A stretch of 64,000 bases of DNA, taken from Bacteroides sp. 43_108. Lineage in GTDB: Bacteria; Bacteroidota; Bacteroidia; Bacteroidales; Bacteroidaceae. Both the position numbers and the translations under genes were made by a program. How positions within the stretch are numbered: position 1 is the stretch's first letter; each line of letters starts with the position of its first letter. The notes beneath the pieces are model-generated. The model ran no database searches and was not told the DNA's origin. It was given only the letters and a program-made list of their open reading frames with translations. This document shows, piece by piece, positions 9,329-18,786 of this stretch. The DNA is taken from contig MNQS01000134.1 in the NCBI GenBank assembly GCA_001915545.1, positions 7,663 through 71,662 on the forward strand, written 5' to 3'.

Positions 9329-11272
9329 TTAGAAATTTTCTGTTATATTGCGCACTTCTTCGTTGATTTTATTTGCAAAATCCTCAAATTTCATGCTTCC
9401 CTGGTCGCCTTCGCCCTGTTTTCTTACTGAAACAGTGCCTTCAGCCATTTCCTTTTCACCTACGACGAGCATGTAAGGTATTCTCTTGAGCTCGTTGTCG
9501 CGGATCTTTCTTCCGATCTTCTCGTTGCGTGTGTCAACTGTAGATCTTACGTCAACCGAGTTGAGATACTTGTTGACCTTCTCTGCATATTCGTTGAATT
9601 TTTCAGAGATAGGAAGGATGACAACCTGATCTGGTGTGAGCCAGAGAGGGAAGTGTCCGGCAGTGTGTTCGATGAGCACGGCTGTAAATCTTTCGAGCGA
9701 ACCGAACGGAGCTCTGTGAATCATTACAGGGCGATGCTTCTCGTTGTCGGCACCTGTGTATTCGAGCTTGAAGCGCTCAGGCAAGTTGTAGTCAACCTGA
9801 ATTGTACCCAACTGCCAGCGGCGTCCGATGGCATCCTTCACCATGAAGTCGAGCTTAGGACCGTAGAAGGCTGCTTCGCCGTATTCAACCTTTGCGTTAA
9901 GGCCTTTTTCCTTGCAGGCTTCAACGATTGCTGTTTCTGCCTTGTCCCAAACCTCGTCGCTTCCGATGTACTTCTCCTTGTCGTTAGGGTCGCGCAGAGA
10001 AATCTGTGCTTCGAAGTCCTTGAAGTTGAGTGCCTTGAAGATGATGTTGATGATGTCCATTACGCGCAGGAACTCATCCTTCACCTGGTCAGGACGGCAG
10101 AAGATGTGTGCATCGTCCTGTGTGAACGAACGAACACGTGTCAATCCGTGGAGCTCTCCGCTCTGCTCGTATCTGTATACGGTACCGAACTCGGCGATGC
10201 GCAGAGGCAGATCCTTGTATGAGCGAGGCTGCCAAGCGTAGATTTCGCAGTGGTGAGGGCAGTTCATCGGTTTGAGCATATATTCCTCGCCATCTTCAGG
10301 AGTGTGTATAGGCTGGAATGAATCTTTGCCGTAGTGATCGTAGTGTCCTGAAGTGACATACAGGTTCTTGCCACCGATGTGCGGAGTGATAACTTCCTGA
10401 TATCCGTATCTCTTCTGTATCTTTCTCAAGAAGTTCTGGAGGCTGATTCTCAGTGCTGTTCCTTTCGGCAACCAGATTGGCAGACCTTTACCTACCTTCT
10501 CTGAGAACATGAAGAGTTCCATTTCCTTACCGATCTTTCTGTGGTCGCGCTTCTTAGCCTCTTCAACCTTTGCGATATATTCGTCGAGCATCTTCTTCTT
10601 AGGGAATGATACTCCGTATATACGTGTCATCATCGGACGTTTCTCGTCGCCTCTCCAGTAAGCGGCTGCAACCGACATCACCTTCACTGCCTTGATCTTC
10701 TCAGTGCTTGTGAGGTGCGGACCCTTGCAGAGGTCAGTATAGTTGCCCTGAGTGTAGGTTGTGATGTGTCCGTCTTCGAGCTCCTCAATGAGTTCGTTCT
10801 TGTATGTCTGTCCTCTTTCGCCGAAGAATTTGAGAGCGTCCTCCTTTGAAATTTCGTTTCTCACGAGGCTTTCCTTTCTCTGTACGAGTTCCTGCATCTT
10901 CTTCTCGATTTTCTCGAAGTCGGCGTCGCTTATCTTAACGCCTTCAGCAGGCATCACGTCGTAGTAGAATCCGTTTTCTATTGCCGGACCTATACCGAAC
11001 TGTATTCCAGGGTAGAGTTCCTGCAGTGCCTCAGCCATGAGGTGAGCCGATGTGTGCCAGAATGCATGCTTGCCTTCTTCGTCGTCCCACTTGTAGAGAA
11101 CGAATGCCGCATCCTCGTTGATAGGGCGGTTCAGTTCTGTTGTTTCGCCGTTGACGCCGCATGCCAGCACGTCCTGTGCCAGACGCGGGCTTATGCTTTC
11201 TGCAATCTGCAGTCCTGTTACTCCTGCCTCGTATTCACGTACGGAGTTGTCTGGAAAAGTAATCTTTATCAT
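9329..11272 (-). CDS. thrS: Threonyl-tRNA synthetase
   Basis: Charges tRNA-Thr with threonine in the cytoplasm. The 647-residue protein has an N-terminal TGS domain (about 1-65), an editing/second additional domain with the zinc-binding HxxxH region ([11 protein letters not shown]), the class II catalytic core with motif 2 around [22 protein letters not shown] and motif 3 in [11 protein letters not shown], and a C-terminal anticodon-binding domain ([17 protein letters not shown]). The active-site zinc ligands are visible as the Cys in MNCPHH and the His in DDAHIFC and MIHRAPF. It lies in the conserved run with infC, rpmI and rplT. No T-box leader is evident upstream. Confidence 0.98.
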   Translation of the reverse strand: MIKITFPDNSVREYEAGVTGLQIAESISPRLAQDVLACGVNGETTELNRPINEDAAFVLYKWDDEEGKHAFWHTSAHLMAEALQELYPGIQFGIGPAIENGFYYDVMPAEGVKISDADFEKIEKKMQELVQRKESLVRNEISKEDALKFFGERGQTYKNELIEELEDGHITTYTQGNYTDLCKGPHLTSTEKIKAVKVMSVAAAYWRGDEKRPMMTRIYGVSFPKKKMLDEYIAKVEEAKKRDHRKIGKEMELFMFSEKVGKGLPIWLPKGTALRISLQNFLRKIQKRYGYQEVITPHIGGKNLYVTSGHYDHYGKDSFQPIHTPEDGEEYMLKPMNCPHHCEIYAWQPRSYKDLPLRIAEFGTVYRYEQSGELHGLTRVRSFTQDDAHIFCRPDQVKDEFLRVMDIINIIFKALNFKDFEAQISLRDPNDKEKYIGSDEVWDKAETAIVEACKEKGLNAKVEYGEAAFYGPKLDFMVKDAIGRRWQLGTIQVDYNLPERFKLEYTGADNEKHRPVMIHRAPFGSLERFTAVLIEHTAGHFPLWLTPDQVVILPISEKFNEYAEKVNKYLNSVDVRSTVDTRNEKIGRKIRDNELKRIPYMLVVGEKEMAEGTVSVRKQGEGDQGSMKFEDFANKINEEVRNITENF

Positions 11273-11321
11273 AATGTGTGATTATATTTTATATTCGTTT
11301 TTGTCTGAACACAATCGCCTG

Positions 11322-11329
11322 CAAAAATA
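11322..11329 (-). promoter_or_regulatory. Possible -7 box of a thrS promoter
   Basis: TATTTTTG on the minus strand matches TAnnTTTG and lies 50 bases before the thrS start. No good TTG is present at the expected distance, so the call is weak. Confidence 0.35.
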
Positions 11330-11441
11330 GTGTTTCTTTGCTAAAAGTGTGTCCATGTACGCTTAAAAATGTTCAAACACCGGTTTTTTTGTATCGCTTC
11401 GCCCCGTTGCCGGCGGTGCGGCAAGGTCCGTTCGTGTGCAA

Positions 11442-13421
11442 TCAGTTGTCCTTGGCATATTTCTTTATGAGGCCGTATGCCTGGTAAAGTCCGAGCTCGC
11501 CGGCCTTGCTGAGGTCGTTCAGGCCCTCTTTGGTGTTCTTTCCGAGAATCCTTATTATACCTCTATTATAATATGCTTCGGCAAACTTGTCGTAAAGCTG
11601 TATGCACTTCGTGAGGTCGGCTTCGGCGCTTTCGTAGTCGGCCGTCTTGGCTTCTATGCATGCGCGGTTGTAGTAGGCGTACGGCAGGTCGGGCGAGAGT
11701 TCGACAACCTTGTTCATGTCGGCCTTGGCCATCATGAGGTGAATGTCGGCCTTTTCTGGCAGTGCGGCCGTTATGCCTTTCTCGTTCCTTGCGCCTTGCT
11801 CTGCCATGTCGGCCATCTTTGCGTGTACGACAGCTCTTGCGAAGTATGCGAGCATGAACGTCTTGTCGGCGTTCACCGCGCTGTCGAGTTCAGCCGAAGC
11901 CTTTTCGGCATCCTGAAGCAGATAGTACTCTACGGCTTTGGCAAAGTGGGCGAGGGCAGAGGTGTCCCTCCTTCCGTTCATCTTCTCCAGCGAGTTCATG
12001 CGCGCCGCGAAGTCGTTCTCTTCGAGAGGCTTCTCCCTGTTCGTGAGGATGAGCTTCTCCGGCAGTATTTTCCTTCCGTTCACCTTCTCCACGTCGCGGC
12101 AGTAGTTGATGGCCTGTTTCAGCTTGTTTTCCTCTTCGTAGTAGGTGAGCACGTACATCGGCTGCAGCGTAGTTTCCGTGTTTCGGTTCTGCACCTTGCC
12201 TCTGTATTCGCTCTTATACTGTTTCTCCTGTTCTTCGTCCTCCACGACAAGCTTGTTGTAGTCTTCCATGTTCTTTTCCGACTTCTTTCTGGTAGTCACT
12301 TTCTTGCTTGCCGCCGACGCATATCCGTATCTGTGCGCCACCTGTTCCTTTATCACGTGCTCCTCGTCTCTCTCGGCACCTCTCACGTCGCCTATCATGC
12401 GCTTCGCTTCGGCTCTCTTCTGGTATCCCAGCAGAAAGTTCGGGTAAGCCTTGATGACGGTCGTGTAGTCCTTGATGGCCCCGCGGTAGTCGCCCGTCTC
12501 GTGCAGGAGCAGGGCCCTGTTGAACGTCACCATCATGTCCGACGGGTCTTTCTCCAGAATGAAGTTGAAGTCCTCGATGGCTCTGTTGCCGTCGCCCACG
12601 TTGGCCCTGAGCAGACCTCGGTTGTAGTGTCCCACAAAGTTGTCGGGGTCGATTGTCAGCGCCAAGTCGTAGTCGCTCATAGCCCCTCTCAGGTTCTTCT
12701 GGTTGTATCGGCACAGCGCTCTGTTTATGATGTTGCCCAGGTGCTTAGGCTGTAGCCTTATGGCCTCGGTGAGCCTCTTTTCGGCACCGGCGTAGTCTTC
12801 TTTCCTCATGAGGAACGATGCCTTCATCGAGAGCGCCGACACGTCGTTCGGGTCGATTTCGATGGCCTTGTCGATGTATTCCTCGGCTCTCGCCGTGTCC
12901 TTCTCCTCGAGCGTTATCTGCGCCTTCATGCAGTAGCCCTTGGCATATTTCGGCCATTTCTTTATGAATATGCTGGCCACGGAGTCGGCCCTCTCCATGT
13001 TGTCGAGTTCCATCAGGCAGAGCGTCAGGTTGTTCCACAGAGGCTGGCTGTTGGGCTCCATCTCGACGGCCTTGAAGTAGTCGTCGGCCGCATCCTTGTA
13101 GTTGCCCATGTTGATGCGCGAGAGCCCTCTCACCTCGTAGCTGTCCGGAAAGTAGGGGTTGCGCTTTATGGCTTCCGAGCAGTCGCTCTCCGCACCCGCA
13201 TAGTCCTCCAGATAGAATTTCGCCACACCTCTATAGAAATACGGTTCATAGAGGTATGGCTTTGCGTTTATCACCATGTTGAAATACTGTATCGAAAGGA
13301 CGTAGTCATCGTAGTACAATGCATTGCGTCCGACAATCATCACTCTGTCCGTGTTGATCTGCGCCTTGGCGGACATGATGAAGGCCGACAGCAAAAATAT
13401 CAGGTATGCCAATCGTTTCAT
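11442..13421 (-). CDS. Secreted or periplasmic tetratricopeptide-repeat protein
   Basis: A 659-residue protein with a signal peptide (ends near AFIMSAKAQ) and tetratricopeptide repeats almost throughout. Units such as ALYYDDYVLSIQYFNMVINA, AKFYLEDYAGAESDCSEAI and AYYNRGIIRILGKNTKEGL show the TPR pattern of paired helices. About residues 370-470 the repeats are broken by a charged, lysine/glutamate-rich stretch. TPR proteins are protein-interaction scaffolds; the partner is unknown. It lies between def and thrS in the same orientation, in a gene order (ruvX, def, TPR, thrS, infC) that I recall from other Bacteroidales, suggesting a link with central cell functions rather than an accessory role. 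Confidence 0.88.
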   Translation of the reverse strand: MKRLAYLIFLLSAFIMSAKAQINTDRVMIVGRNALYYDDYVLSIQYFNMVINAKPYLYEPYFYRGVAKFYLEDYAGAESDCSEAIKRNPYFPDSYEVRGLSRINMGNYKDAADDYFKAVEMEPNSQPLWNNLTLCLMELDNMERADSVASIFIKKWPKYAKGYCMKAQITLEEKDTARAEEYIDKAIEIDPNDVSALSMKASFLMRKEDYAGAEKRLTEAIRLQPKHLGNIINRALCRYNQKNLRGAMSDYDLALTIDPDNFVGHYNRGLLRANVGDGNRAIEDFNFILEKDPSDMMVTFNRALLLHETGDYRGAIKDYTTVIKAYPNFLLGYQKRAEAKRMIGDVRGAERDEEHVIKEQVAHRYGYASAASKKVTTRKKSEKNMEDYNKLVVEDEEQEKQYKSEYRGKVQNRNTETTLQPMYVLTYYEEENKLKQAINYCRDVEKVNGRKILPEKLILTNREKPLEENDFAARMNSLEKMNGRRDTSALAHFAKAVEYYLLQDAEKASAELDSAVNADKTFMLAYFARAVVHAKMADMAEQGARNEKGITAALPEKADIHLMMAKADMNKVVELSPDLPYAYYNRACIEAKTADYESAEADLTKCIQLYDKFAEAYYNRGIIRILGKNTKEGLNDLSKAGELGLYQAYGLIKKYAKDN

Positions 13422-13533
13422 AAATACAAATATTCCTGTCTCGCGCTCATTCGTGCGCGTGTGGGTGTCGTGTGTTGTGGTGTCTCGTTTCTCTCTGCCG
13501 GTGCGTTCGCCCTTTGCCTGATGCTCGCGCCCG

Positions 13534-14091
13534 TTATCTTCTGTTCGGCTTGGTCTTGTAGGAGCAGTTCTCCTTGCCCTTCATCATCGCCGCCAGCTTC
13601 GACTTTATCATCTGCTTTCTCAGCGGCGAGAGGTGGTCGACGAAGAGTTTTCCCTCCAGATGGTCGAACTCATGCTGCATTACTCTTGCCAGGAAGCCTT
13701 CTGCCCATTCGTCGTGCTCGTTCATGTCCTCGTCGAGATATTTCACGTGCACCTTGCACGGTCTCTTCACGCTTTCGTGTACTCCCGGAACGCTCAGGCA
13801 TCCTTCCTCCATCGAGCATGTCTCCTCGCCGTATTCGATGATGTGCGGATTGATGTAGGCACGCAGAAAACCCTTGTACTCGGGCATGTCGTCGCTGATG
13901 ACGTCGAGGTCAATCACGACCACCCTTATCGGCAGTCCCACCTGCGGAGCCGCGAGGCCCACGCCCTCGGCCTTCTTCATCGTTTCGAACATGTTCTTTA
14001 TGAGTTCCTTCAGCTCCGGATAGTCGGGAGTGATGTCTTCTGCCTGCTTGCGGAGTACAGGCTGTCCGAATATGTACATCGGTAGTATCAT
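13534..14091 (-). CDS. def: Peptide deformylase
   Basis: Removes the formyl group from the N-terminal methionine of new proteins, using a metal ion (Fe2+ or Zn2+). The three signature motifs are intact in the 185-residue protein: GVGLAAPQ (43-50), EGCLS (96-100) with metal ligand C98, and QHEFDHLEG with H140, E141 and H144. Length and motifs fit type I deformylases. It is 100 bases downstream of ruvX and 112 bases upstream of the TPR gene, in a probable shared transcript. Confidence 0.97.
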   Translation of the reverse strand: MILPMYIFGQPVLRKQAEDITPDYPELKELIKNMFETMKKAEGVGLAAPQVGLPIRVVVIDLDVISDDMPEYKGFLRAYINPHIIEYGEETCSMEEGCLSVPGVHESVKRPCKVHVKYLDEDMNEHDEWAEGFLARVMQHEFDHLEGKLFVDHLSPLRKQMIKSKLAAMMKGKENCSYKTKPNRR

Positions 14092-14191
14092 CTTTCTGTT
14101 ACCTTCCTTTCTTGTATGGTTATATATATTTGATTAGTTGCGGTTTATGCGCTCTTGCTGGAGCATGTCTCCAGCTCCTTTTCCCTCTCGC

Positions 14192-14614
14192 TCACCTTCT
14201 GAACCTCTGCGCCTCGAGATAGTCCTCGAGTATGATTGTTGCGCTTATCTTGTCCACGAGAGCCTTGTCCTGACGCGCCTTCCTGCCGATGCCGCTGTCC
14301 AGCATGGCCCTGTGCGCCAGCACCGAGGTGAATCGTTCGTCGTAGAATTCAATGTTTACCTGCGGCAGGTTTTTCCTGACTCTGTTCACGAAGGGAGTGA
14401 TGTTCTTCATGTTGTCCGAAAACTCGCCGCTGTTCTGCCGTGGAAGCCCCACGATGATTTTCTCCACATCTTCCGTTTCGATGTAATTCTTTATGAAGTC
14501 GAAAAGTGTATGTGTCGGCACTGTCGTAAGTCCGTTTGCAATCATCTGCAGCGTGTCCGTGACGGCAATGCCGCTGCGTTTCTTCCCGTAGTCGATGGCT
14601 AATATTCTGCTCAT
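14192..14614 (-). CDS. ruvX: Putative pre-16S rRNA nuclease / Holliday-junction resolvase-like (YqgF)
   Basis: RNase H-fold protein that in E. coli processes the 5' end of 16S rRNA; it was first proposed as a Holliday-junction resolvase. The 140-residue form starts at MSRILAIDYGKKRSG, matching the family length of about 138. The reading frame continues 18 codons upstream (to 14668), but that part has no family similarity, so 14614 is chosen. Visible motifs are DYGKKRSGIAVTD, IIVGLPRQ and YDERFTS, which carry the conserved acidic residues. It is the first gene of the ruvX-def-TPR run on the minus strand. Confidence 0.93.
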   Translation of the reverse strand: MSRILAIDYGKKRSGIAVTDTLQMIANGLTTVPTHTLFDFIKNYIETEDVEKIIVGLPRQNSGEFSDNMKNITPFVNRVRKNLPQVNIEFYDERFTSVLAHRAMLDSGIGRKARQDKALVDKISATIILEDYLEAQRFRR

Positions 14615-14689
14615 AATAATTGCAAAATTAGTGTTTTTATGTCCAAGATGCAAAATAGTTTGCCCCATTTGTTCCCGAGCCTGCGGTGT

Positions 14690-15814
14690 TTAACAGTTTG
14701 CTGCGTCCTGCCGCTCCGCGCCGCCGGCGTTCTCCATGCGCATTCTCTTCACGGCCAGATGGTGTCCCTCGCCGGCCGCCCTTGAATACCATTCCATGGC
14801 TTTCGCCATGTCCCTGACGCCCGACCATCCTTCCTCGTAGGCCTGCCCCATGCGGTAGTGCGCATAGGGGTCGTCGCCCATGCTGTACGCCTCCATGGCC
14901 TTCACGGCCGATGGCGCCAGCGAACCGCATCCCTTGCGGTAGAGGTCGCCCAGATTCGACGGTGCATACGTCCTGTCGCCCATCCTGCATGCTTCGCCGA
15001 ACCAGTATTCGGCCTTCCTTCCGTCTCTTTCCACGCCGATGCCTTCCTGATAGATTGTGCCGAGGTCGTTGAGCACCACGCCTTCGGCCCCGTTTCCTCT
15101 CCTGTACGCCTCGCCGACCTCCAGAAGCGCCTCCACGTCGTCGTGCGAAAAGCTCTCCCACGTTTCGCATCCGTCCGTCTGCCACGACTTCACCCGCCCG
15201 ATGGATTCGTGCTGCGGCACGTCCACCTCGCCACAGCACTTCATGTTCCTGAAGTCCTCTTCGATTTCCTCGTCCGTGGCCACCGGTGCAAGTCCGTTTG
15301 CCAGTATGTACTGCACGTAGCCGTATATGCGAGGCGTGCTCGAGTGGAGCGTCACGCCGTAGCGTCTGAGGAACTCCAGCGAGACATACGTGCCTCCCGT
15401 CAGCGCTGGCATCACGTAGAATCTCGGCAGCTGCATGAGCCCTACCTTCAGCTGTGCCACAGCCTCGCCGATGCTCTCTTCCGCCCACTGTTCGCCGTAG
15501 ACCTCGTATACCGACCTTCCGTCCACCCTGAGCCCCTCGCCGTTGAGGTGCACGTTCAGGCAGTCGGCCAGATACGGCAGGAGGCGGTAGTCGTGCATCG
15601 ACGCCAGCCCCGAGATGCCAACGGCATATTCGCCGTGCCCGTCGCTCGCCAGCATGAACATGGTTGTCGATTCGCCGGGACAGGCGAACAGGATGGAACT
15701 GCCTCCGTCCTCCCCGCCGATTTCCATCAGCACCTCCAGCGCTATGTCCAGCTCGCCGATGAATGCGTCCGTGTCTAGGGCGTTGTCGGAATGTATGTAG
15801 ATGTTGAATGTCAT
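14690..15814 (-). CDS. Sel1-like repeat protein, function unknown
   Basis: A protein of about 374 residues starting at MTFNIYIHSDN; the frame stays open upstream to 15955 but those residues look non-coding, so 15814 is chosen. The N-terminal ~180 residues have no family I can name. The C-terminal part has Sel1/TPR-like repeats, for instance LNDLGTIYQEGIG, PSNLGDLYRKGCG and HYRMGQAYEEGWSG, each a helix pair of the SEL1 type that mediates protein contacts. There is no signal peptide. The gene and its neighbours def and the TPR gene are much richer in G+C than the rest of the window, with strong third-position GC, which also creates long false open frames on other strands. A 22-bp-period repeat lies upstream. 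Confidence 0.75.
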   Translation of the reverse strand: MTFNIYIHSDNALDTDAFIGELDIALEVLMEIGGEDGGSSILFACPGESTTMFMLASDGHGEYAVGISGLASMHDYRLLPYLADCLNVHLNGEGLRVDGRSVYEVYGEQWAEESIGEAVAQLKVGLMQLPRFYVMPALTGGTYVSLEFLRRYGVTLHSSTPRIYGYVQYILANGLAPVATDEEIEEDFRNMKCCGEVDVPQHESIGRVKSWQTDGCETWESFSHDDVEALLEVGEAYRRGNGAEGVVLNDLGTIYQEGIGVERDGRKAEYWFGEACRMGDRTYAPSNLGDLYRKGCGSLAPSAVKAMEAYSMGDDPYAHYRMGQAYEEGWSGVRDMAKAMEWYSRAAGEGHHLAVKRMRMENAGGAERQDAANC

Positions 15815-15940
15815 TGAGAAATTTTTTTCAAAAATAGTGCAATAAAACGGATGACTCCACTTTATTCCCATTTTATTTTTCAAGTTCGTGTCTGTAATGT
15901 ATAAAGCGTATGTGAAAAATTGTGGCGCACGATGTGTATT

Positions 15941-16024
15941 TGTGAGCCCTCGCAATTTTTATTCCGAGCGCCCGGAAATATTTTTCTGAGCCCTCGCAGA
16001 ATTATTTCTGAGCGCTCGCATACG
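15941..16024. repeat. 22-bp-period tandem repeat, four units
   Basis: Units begin GAGCCCTCGCA or variants at 15944, 15966, 15988 and 16010, an exact 22-bp spacing, separated by A/T-rich TTTTTATTTCT-like spacers. Unit 2 is diverged (GAGCGCCCGGA) and unit 4 contains the palindrome GAGCGCTC. The array lies about 130-210 bases upstream of the Sel1-like gene start. A related array is at 59168-59225. Confidence 0.8.
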
Positions 16025-16028
16025 AAAA

Positions 16029-16099
16029 GATGTGCATGCTATACAATATTGAACAGTGACAAGTTCTGCTGTAATATAAGTGTGTATAGCATGCACATC
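16029..16099. repeat. 17-bp perfect inverted repeat with 37-base loop
   Basis: Arms 16029-16045 (GATGTGCATGCTATACA) and 16083-16099 are exact reverse complements. It lies between the outer-membrane gene's 3' end and the 22-bp repeats, where it could end the minus-strand transcript, although the loop is long and no clear T-run follows. The rest of 15815-16189 holds no gene. Confidence 0.8.
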
Positions 16100-16189
16100 A
16101 TTGTTTGGATTGAAGAAGCTTTTAAAGTGAGTTTGAAATAAATATATTTCATGTACCGGCATCCGTTCAAATGATGGGAATGTATGAGC

Positions 16190-18775
16190 CTATAGATATA
16201 TGTGTGCTGTCAAGGTCACTGATAATGGACGTAGGTGATACTCTTCGTAATGCTCCTCCAGGTCGCCAATATTGTGGACGATGAAGGTTCGTATGTTTGT
16301 AAGATTATCGCCATCGAGGTTGAATTCCAACTTTTTAGATGCTTTCCACTGAAGTCCCGCTCCCAAGAATATAAAGTTTTTGCGCGAGGATGGCAGACTG
16401 GAGTTGTAGGAGTGGCTAGCATTGACGTTGAAAAAGAGACGGGAAGGCACAAGGCTCATTGTGAGACGAGCGCGCTGCGAAAAATCGCGTATGGTCGTAT
16501 CATAGTCATCCGAAGTGGAGCGGCTCAGCTGCCATCTGGCAGAGTAGTCGAGACGATAGCCCGTAACAATGTCGAAGGCCAATGTGCCGCTGAGCGCATA
16601 GCTTTGCCTATTGTATCCCATCAGCTCCGACTGGCGCAATATTTGGCTCCGGTCAGTAGTGGCTGAAGCCGTGAGTTCGAGCTGCATGGTATGCCAGTCG
16701 ATGTCCTTACGTCCATAGAGGGTTATGCCGTAGCCCGTGCTGTGGTTGGGCGCATAGGTTGCTTCAAGGATAGTGTGGGCCTGTTCATCGATGGTTGTGC
16801 CATAGGTGATGTCGCTCCACGAACGACGCCAATTGCCTTCAGCATAGGCGAAGAGTCCGTTGAAGATGTCTTTGAACGAGACCTTGAGACGGGCCGAAAC
16901 TGCATGGTTGTCTGAGAGCAAGGCGCGATAACGCGAAAGGCTTCGATAGTTCTTCATGAGATTTGCGGTGTAGAGCTGCTGCCAGGAAGTTTCGGAGGAC
17001 GAGTAGTTGACATCACCGTTGAAAGTGAAGTTGTCGGTCGCCTTCCAAAGCAACGAGAATGAAGGCTGAAAACGCAGGCGGGTTCGTTCGGCATCGGTGG
17101 TCTCGTCGGGTATGTCGGTGTTGTCAAGACGCGTGTAGCTCAGAGCCAAAGGAAGCCGCAGCGTAGTTCGAAACGAGCCTTTGACATAACGGATCAGTGG
17201 ACCTACGCCAATGAGACCATTGAAATGGTACATACGACCGTCAGCCAGCATGTCGGGATGAGCAAGTTCCGTAGAAAGCGAGGTGTAGGCGGCGTTGGCC
17301 TGCGCCGAGAGAGACAGTGTCCAGGAATGGGCGCTGAGGTCACGGAGCGTCTTGAAGTCATTGGCTGTAGAGATGGTGGTGATGCCGACATCCTGACGGG
17401 CAGTCATGTCACCGCCGACTATGAGCGCCTGCGGCGAAGAGACTATGCTGTTGTTCGATGTCCACTCAAAGCCGCCACCCTGTGCTGTACGGTGCACCCA
17501 GCGTGTACTGTTGTTGAGTGCAAGCGATCTGTAGTGCAATGTTTGCGTTGTCGCACTGGCTGTACCATACCCCTCATTCCATTTTCCGGACAGAGAGAGG
17601 GTGTTGTTCAGGAATTCCTTGCTGGAATTCTTCTCGTATGTGAGTTTCAAGTCTGCTGCATTGGTGTGGGTGCGGTCAGAAATGTCTTCCGTTAGCAGTC
17701 TGCTGGTACCGTCGGGCAGGATATAGGTGGTTCTGGCATACGATGAACCGCGCGAGAGGTTATGGCTGTAGTTGAGGTTGTAGTTGAATGTGACATCCTC
17801 CGACAGCTTTGCCAGGTTGTTGAGGTTTATGCCGTGGCGGTAGCCGAACAGGCTGTTGCCGACTGGCGATGATCCGTGGCCCAGAATGCCCACCATGCTT
17901 GGGGCATCTTTTGTGTCAATGCCGTAATGCGCAGTTGCCGCTTCGCCACCTCGGCCCATGTTGTCGCCGCTGTACCTCAGCTGATGCTGTTCACCACTGC
18001 TGAAGTACATGGCCTGCAGCGTGGCATCCCACAGCGGACCATCAGCGTAGCCTCCTGCGCCCAAGTCCATGCTCTTTGTCCAAACGCCTTTTGCCTTGTC
18101 CTTGAGCTTCAGGTTGATTGCCGCGCTTTCCGGCGGCACCTGGTCTTGAAGCGCCTTGACGTGCTCGTGGTTCTCCATCACCTGCACTGTGGCCACATCT
18201 TCGGCCTTGATACCCTCTGTGGCGAGATTGTAGCGCCCCTGCAGCATGTCTAGGTTCTCTATATAGAAACGGTTGATGGGTGTGCCCATATAATTGATTG
18301 TACCGTCATCTTCGATAGTGATTCCCGGTAACTGGCGCAGCACGTCGGCTATGGTGCGGTCGTGCCCGCGTGTGTAGGCAGATACAAGATAGTTCAGCGT
18401 GTCGCGGTTTCCCCACAGCTTCTGCGCCTTTATCACGACCTCGCGCAATTTCATGTTTTCCTCTTCCACCGTAATGTTGCACGTCTGCGAACGGCTTTCT
18501 ATGCGCATCATTTTGGGCTTTATGTTGAACCCGGTTACCCTTATCAGCATTTCATCGGACGCGGCTGCGGCATCCAGCGAATAGCGTCCCTGCTCGTCGG
18601 TTACGGAATAAGCTACGATGCTGGAGTCGGAAGGCTGGACCATGGTGACGATTACTTCATTTGCTGGTTCGGTGCCGCAACGCACTTGCCCGCTCACGTT
18701 TATCGTGCCGGTTTGGGCGTAGGAGTCAATATACCCCCACGTCAAACAAACTATCATCAATATTATTCTTCCCAT
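16190..18775 (-). CDS. Outer-membrane beta-barrel protein, TonB-dependent-receptor-like
   Basis: An 861-residue outer-membrane protein with a signal peptide (ends near YIDSYAQTG), a carboxypeptidase-regulatory-like beta sandwich (about 22-100; NVSGQVRCGTEPANEVIV), a plug-like region (about 125-230; DVLRQLPGITIEDDGTINYMG) and a long C-terminal beta-barrel rich in alternating aromatic strands. It belongs to the TonB-dependent receptor superfamily as found in Bacteroidetes (OMP_b-brl type). The start is 11 bases after the stop of the GLPGLI gene, so the two are co-transcribed, a pairing that is recurrent in Bacteroidetes. Substrate is unknown; no SusD partner is adjacent. A second, related barrel is at 43339-46143. 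Confidence 0.88.
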   Translation of the reverse strand: MGRIILMIVCLTWGYIDSYAQTGTINVSGQVRCGTEPANEVIVTMVQPSDSSIVAYSVTDEQGRYSLDAAAASDEMLIRVTGFNIKPKMMRIESRSQTCNITVEEENMKLREVVIKAQKLWGNRDTLNYLVSAYTRGHDRTIADVLRQLPGITIEDDGTINYMGTPINRFYIENLDMLQGRYNLATEGIKAEDVATVQVMENHEHVKALQDQVPPESAAINLKLKDKAKGVWTKSMDLGAGGYADGPLWDATLQAMYFSSGEQHQLRYSGDNMGRGGEAATAHYGIDTKDAPSMVGILGHGSSPVGNSLFGYRHGINLNNLAKLSEDVTFNYNLNYSHNLSRGSSYARTTYILPDGTSRLLTEDISDRTHTNAADLKLTYEKNSSKEFLNNTLSLSGKWNEGYGTASATTQTLHYRSLALNNSTRWVHRTAQGGGFEWTSNNSIVSSPQALIVGGDMTARQDVGITTISTANDFKTLRDLSAHSWTLSLSAQANAAYTSLSTELAHPDMLADGRMYHFNGLIGVGPLIRYVKGSFRTTLRLPLALSYTRLDNTDIPDETTDAERTRLRFQPSFSLLWKATDNFTFNGDVNYSSSETSWQQLYTANLMKNYRSLSRYRALLSDNHAVSARLKVSFKDIFNGLFAYAEGNWRRSWSDITYGTTIDEQAHTILEATYAPNHSTGYGITLYGRKDIDWHTMQLELTASATTDRSQILRQSELMGYNRQSYALSGTLAFDIVTGYRLDYSARWQLSRSTSDDYDTTIRDFSQRARLTMSLVPSRLFFNVNASHSYNSSLPSSRKNFIFLGAGLQWKASKKLEFNLDGDNLTNIRTFIVHNIGDLEEHYEEYHLRPLSVTLTAHIYL

Positions 18776-18786
18776 GCCGCAACATA

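Noticed and set aside
9260-11330. T-box or ribosomal-protein leader before thrS or infC
   Set aside because: Gaps are short and show no specifier-loop or T-box core pattern; no L20-type structure could be recognised.
11436-12755. 439-residue plus-strand frame opposite the TPR gene
   Set aside because: Shadow of the GC-rich TPR gene; no family features.
14637-15778. Long frames in both strands over the Sel1-like gene (283 and 306 residues)
   Set aside because: Products of high GC; arginine/glycine- or histidine/valine-rich and without motifs, whereas the chosen frame has Sel1 repeats.
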